Assembly: GCA_937928195.1 (NCBI GenBank)
Contig: CALEYZ010000136.1
Coordinates: 1-8,713 of the forward strand
Source: an uncultured Limnohabitans sp.
GTDB lineage: Bacteria > Pseudomonadota > Gammaproteobacteria > Burkholderiales > Burkholderiaceae_C
Length of the DNA: 8,713 nucleotides
Direction: 5' to 3'
Position numbers and translations under genes: made by a program
Notes under the pieces: model-generated
What the model saw: the letters and a program-made list of their open reading frames with translations, nothing else
Told to the model about the DNA's origin: nothing
The model's database searches: none
Shown here: positions 7,023-8,713 of the stretch, in pieces
How positions within the stretch are numbered: the stretch's first letter is position 1
Layout of the letters: each line of letters opens with the position of its first letter

Positions 7023-7740
7023 GGCTGGTGCGCTCTACGCGGGCGCGCAGCGTTGTGTTGTCGGCCATACCCGTGGCAATTTCGTTGATGGACTTTTTGG
7101 TTTCTTCGGCAGCCATGGGCGCAAGAGAAATGATGTCTTGCGTCAGATCCTTCAAGCACGATTGCCAATGCTCGATCTTCACAAAATCTTCAAACAAACC
7201 CAGTTTGTCGAGTTGCGTCCAAGTGAACGGACGCGCCGTGAGGAATGCGCGCTGGGTGGCAGCCAAGCCCATGCGATCGATGTAGCGTGACAAGCCACTG
7301 GGGTAGTAATGCAAACCAATGGCTGCAGCAGGCATACGCCACTCTATGCCTTGCAGGCCGATGCGCAAGTCGCAGGCCAACACCAGGTCGGTGGCACCAC
7401 CGTACACACTGCCATTCAACGCGCAAAGGGTGATGGGACGCAGCACGGCCAGTGCCTCCGGTACTTGTTCGAAAGACATGGCGCCTTGGCCTTGCTCGTT
7501 GAAGCCACCAATGTCATACCCAGCACAGAACACAGGTTTGGGCTGACCCTGGGTATTGGCGGTGAGAACCAGCATGCGCACACCAAGATCAGCATTCACT
7601 TGCTGAAAATGCGCCAGCAAAGTTTGCAGATCTTCGTTTTCTAAGCGATTGCGTTGCGCAGGCCGGTTCAGCGTGATGGTGGCAATGCCATCTTTGATGT
7701 GAAGGACGGGGGCGCTAGCCATGTGAAGTGTTTCAGTCAT
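6952..7740 (-). CDS. Enoyl-CoA hydratase/isomerase (crotonase) family protein with altered catalytic residues
   Basis: This protein has the crotonase fold and probably acts on an acyl-CoA in the cytoplasm. From the ATG at 7740 it has 262 residues. An N-terminal ITLNRPAQRN motif is followed by the oxyanion-hole segments FCAGYDIGGF and NGSVYGGATDLVLACDLRI. The two glutamates of classical hydratases are not kept: the first position is Asp118 (GGATD) and the second is Ala138 (RMPAAAIG). Water addition is therefore doubtful; an isomerase, decarboxylase or other crotonase-type reaction is possible. Start is uncertain. ATGs at 7773, 7740 and 7722 are all in frame and none has a ribosome binding site. 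I prefer 7740 because a -10-like TATATT (complement of 7779-7784) would start RNA near 7771. The 3' end overlaps dadA by 71 bp in the opposite direction. Confidence 0.88.
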   Translation of the reverse strand: MTETLHMASAPVLHIKDGIATITLNRPAQRNRLENEDLQTLLAHFQQVNADLGVRMLVLTANTQGQPKPVFCAGYDIGGFNEQGQGAMSFEQVPEALAVLRPITLCALNGSVYGGATDLVLACDLRIGLQGIEWRMPAAAIGLHYYPSGLSRYIDRMGLAATQRAFLTARPFTWTQLDKLGLFEDFVKIEHWQSCLKDLTQDIISLAPMAAEETKKSINEIATGMADNTTLRARVERTSLSEDFAEGRAAFAERRKPVFRGR

Positions 7741-7812
7741 ACATTGAATTGCAAAGACGCATTGACATGGCATTCAACAATATAGTGCAACGATTGCACT
7801 ACTCCTATTACA
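7741..7812. promoter_or_regulatory. Divergent promoter region between the crotonase-fold gene and the DUF4160 gene
   Basis: A perfect -35-like TTGACA lies on the + strand at 7762-7767, but the nearest -10-like TATAGT (7781-7786) is only 13 bp away, shorter than normal. On the - strand TATATT (complement of 7779-7784) can serve as a -10 for the crotonase-fold gene. Both hexamers abut or overlap the 19-bp palindrome, so a protein bound there could block either promoter. Assignment is by eye and tentative. Confidence 0.35.
7783..7801. repeat. 19-bp palindrome, candidate operator
   Basis: TAGTGCAACGATTGCACTA has perfect 8-bp arms around a 3-base centre. It is 11 bp before the DUF4160 start codon and lies between divergent genes. 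The size and symmetry suit a dimeric repressor, and the helix-turn-helix protein two genes downstream is an obvious candidate. No T-run follows on either strand, so a terminator is unlikely. Confidence 0.55.
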
Positions 7813-8040
7813 ATGCCTACATTACAAGTATTCTCTCAAAGTCGTGTCGTGATGTTTTTTGGTGATCACCCACCACCTCATGTTCACATTCAACTTTCAG
7901 ATGGCAGAGATTGCATTGTAGAAATAGAAACACGCCATGTCATTGGCAAAATTTCTTTTCGAGAAATTCGAGAAGCCCTTAACTGGATTGAAATTGAGCA
8001 GAAGTTCTTGAGCAGCGAATGGCAAAGGTGCAATTCATGA
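7813..8040 (+). CDS. DUF4160-like small protein, first gene of a two-gene cassette
   Basis: This 75-residue protein resembles the DUF4160 family. It starts with MPTLQVFSQSRVVMFFGDH, followed by the characteristic PPHVHIQ-type motif at about 21-27, a strand with DCIVEIETRHVIGKIS, and a C-terminal helix (REIREALNWIEIEQKFLSSEW). Biochemical function of the family is not known to me. The start at 7813 matches the usual N-terminus, but no ribosome binding site precedes it, so a very short leader or weak initiation is possible. The stop overlaps the next start as ATGA (8037-8040), implying coupled translation. GC over 7801-8040 is about 40% by hand count, against roughly 53-70% in sampled lines of dadA, which suggests separate acquisition. 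The likely role is partner of the downstream protein. Confidence 0.8.
   Translation: MPTLQVFSQSRVVMFFGDHPPPHVHIQLSDGRDCIVEIETRHVIGKISFREIREALNWIEIEQKFLSSEWQRCNS
8025..8028 (+). promoter_or_regulatory. Ribosome binding site supporting the start at 8037
   Basis: AAGG lies 8 bases before the ATG at 8037, inside the end of the DUF4160 gene. An alternative in-frame ATG at 8019 would add 6 residues and has no comparable site. The ATGA overlap with the upstream stop also favours 8037. Confidence 0.55.
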
Positions 8041-8522
8041 GCGATTTTTTCTATCCAACCCTGCTCGCGGTCAAAGCACTTGAGCCTTGGGTTGTTCGTA
8101 CAGTTTGGAACACCGGTGAAACGCTCGATGTCGATCTCGCCCACATATTCAAGCGAAAAGCTTTTACCGAAATACGTCACCCGTCAGTTTTTAAAAAAGT
8201 TCATCTTCAAAATGGCGCCATTGAATGGTTTGACACCGAGCTAGGAGCAGACAATGTCTATGCATGGGCTAAAGAGCAATTGGGAGAGGTCAGCCATGAA
8301 ATGTTCGAATCGTGGATCACACGAAACAACTTATCCCTCACGACTGCAGCGACTGCATTGGGCATCAGTCGCCGCATGGTCAGCTATTACAGAACTGCAG
8401 CCAAACCGATTCCTCGCGCCATTTGGTTGGCTTGCCTAGGATGGGAAATTACCAAACCTGCGCTATCGCTCCCCAAGGAATTGCCGTCAACCAAAGAATA
8501 TGCCGTTTTAAGAGCCGCATAA
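8037..8522 (+). CDS. DUF2442-like protein with C-terminal helix-turn-helix
   Basis: This 161-residue, two-part protein is the second gene of the cassette. Residues 8-75 look like DUF2442: a beta-rich stretch with VRTVWNTGETLDVDLAHIF, then FTEIRHPSVFKKVHL and the acidic turn GAIEWFDTELGADNVYAWA. Residues about 88-120 form a Cro/CI-like helix-turn-helix (LSLTTAATALGISRRMVSYY), and conserved-looking aromatic residues follow (IPRAIWLACLGWE). DUF4160 and DUF2442 genes are, to my knowledge, often neighbours. The attached DNA-binding domain points to autoregulation, with the palindrome at 7783-7801 as possible target. An antitoxin-like role is inference only. Local GC is low (38-50% in two sampled lines), as in its partner. 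The start at 8037 is chosen for the ATGA overlap and the AAGG site. Confidence 0.77.
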   Translation: MSDFFYPTLLAVKALEPWVVRTVWNTGETLDVDLAHIFKRKAFTEIRHPSVFKKVHLQNGAIEWFDTELGADNVYAWAKEQLGEVSHEMFESWITRNNLSLTTAATALGISRRMVSYYRTAAKPIPRAIWLACLGWEITKPALSLPKELPSTKEYAVLRAA

Positions 8523-8526
8523 CTCT

Positions 8527-8554
8527 TTGAAGCATTCATCCACTCAGCGATAAT
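8527..8554 (+). promoter_or_regulatory. Candidate sigma70-type promoter for the DUF6172-like gene
   Basis: TTGAAG (8527-8532) and GATAAT (8549-8554) are separated by 16 bp and match the -35 and -10 consensus at 4/6 and 5/6. Transcription would begin near 8561, about 46 bases before the start codon at 8607. A small GGGC/GCCC hairpin (8580-8591) would lie in the leader just ahead of the ribosome binding site. Confidence 0.5.
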
Positions 8555-8606
8555 CAAGCCATGCATCAACGTCCTCAACGGGCGCTTGCCCCTCTAGGAC
8601 TTTCCG

Positions 8607-8713
8607 ATGAAAAAAAACTTCCCCCTGCAAATTGAAGGCAAAAACCCAGACCGCGTGCTGGAAGCCGTCAAGCACGACATTCGCAAATACTTCAAACGCG
8701 AACGCAATCGTGT
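8607..8713 (+). CDS. DUF6172-like protein, N-terminal part (3' end outside window)
   Basis: The reading frame starts at 8607 with MKKNFPLQIEGKNPDRVLEA and continues VKHDIRKYFKRERNR to the right edge with no stop. This opening matches, as I recall it, the N-terminus of DUF6172 family proteins common in Burkholderiales; their function is unknown. AGGA (8596-8599) lies 7 bases before the ATG and supports this start. The visible part is basic and predicted helical, with many Lys and Arg. Only 35 codons are seen, so the family call rests on the N-terminus alone. Base composition returns to the GC-richer style of the metabolic genes, which suggests the cassette to its left is the insert and this is backbone. 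Confidence 0.72.
   Translation, partial: MKKNFPLQIEGKNPDRVLEAVKHDIRKYFKRERNR

Noticed and set aside
6737..7290. Two + strand open frames opposite the crotonase-fold gene and over the end of dadA
   Set aside because: Both overlap strongly supported genes and have no family motifs. The - strand frame carries clear crotonase motifs, so these are shadows.
7861..7870. 10-bp palindrome GGTGATCACC within the DUF4160 gene
   Set aside because: It is short and encodes the conserved G-D-H-P turn of the protein. No second copy or promoter element is nearby, so it is probably chance.
8387..8578. 63-codon open frame on the - strand covering the end of the DUF2442-HTH gene
   Set aside because: It is antisense to the helix-turn-helix coding region, and no family is recognisable in it.
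1..8713. CRISPR arrays, tRNA or rRNA genes, insertion sequences and attachment sites
   Set aside because: I saw no regularly spaced repeats, no cloverleaf or rRNA-like sequence, no transposase or integrase, and no flanking direct repeats around the low-GC cassette.

Overview
The window looks like a chromosomal stretch from a betaproteobacterium, most likely Burkholderiales and plausibly Comamonadaceae. The evidence is moderately GC-rich coding sequence, a DadA and Lrp pair close to the proteobacterial forms, a bacterial tryptophan 2,3-dioxygenase, and at the right edge the start of a DUF6172-type protein that I associate with this group. Genus cannot be read from the sequence.

Layout, left to right. 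(1) Positions 2-751 hold the 3' part of kynA on the + strand, cut by the left edge. (2) Positions 813-5051 hold a two-gene + strand operon: a lipoprotein-type periplasmic adaptor and, 3 bases later, a 1026-residue RND inner-membrane pump. No outer-membrane channel gene is present in the window. (3) An Lrp/AsnC regulator on the - strand (5076-5537) is divergent from dadA on the + strand (5667-7022). The 129-bp region between them carries candidate Lrp-like boxes and overlapping -10-like hexamers. (4) A crotonase-fold gene on the - strand (6952-7740) converges on dadA and overlaps it by 71 bp. Its two usual hydratase glutamates are changed. (5) A lower-GC two-gene cassette on the + strand (7813-8522) encodes a DUF4160-like small protein and a DUF2442-like protein with a C-terminal helix-turn-helix, joined by an ATGA overlap. 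A 19-bp palindrome lies just upstream. (6) A DUF6172-like gene starts at 8607 and runs off the right edge.

How the genes work together: kynA and dadA are amino-acid catabolic genes (tryptophan to N-formylkynurenine; D-alanine and other D-amino acids to keto acids). The Lrp protein is well placed to control dadA, as in the known dadR/lrp-dadA arrangements. The RND pair exports unknown compounds. The DUF4160/DUF2442-HTH cassette is the most accessory-looking part: it is short, low in GC, translationally coupled, and has its own DNA-binding domain and a palindrome nearby. This suggests a self-regulated toxin-antitoxin-like or other small two-gene module, but its function is not shown by the sequence.
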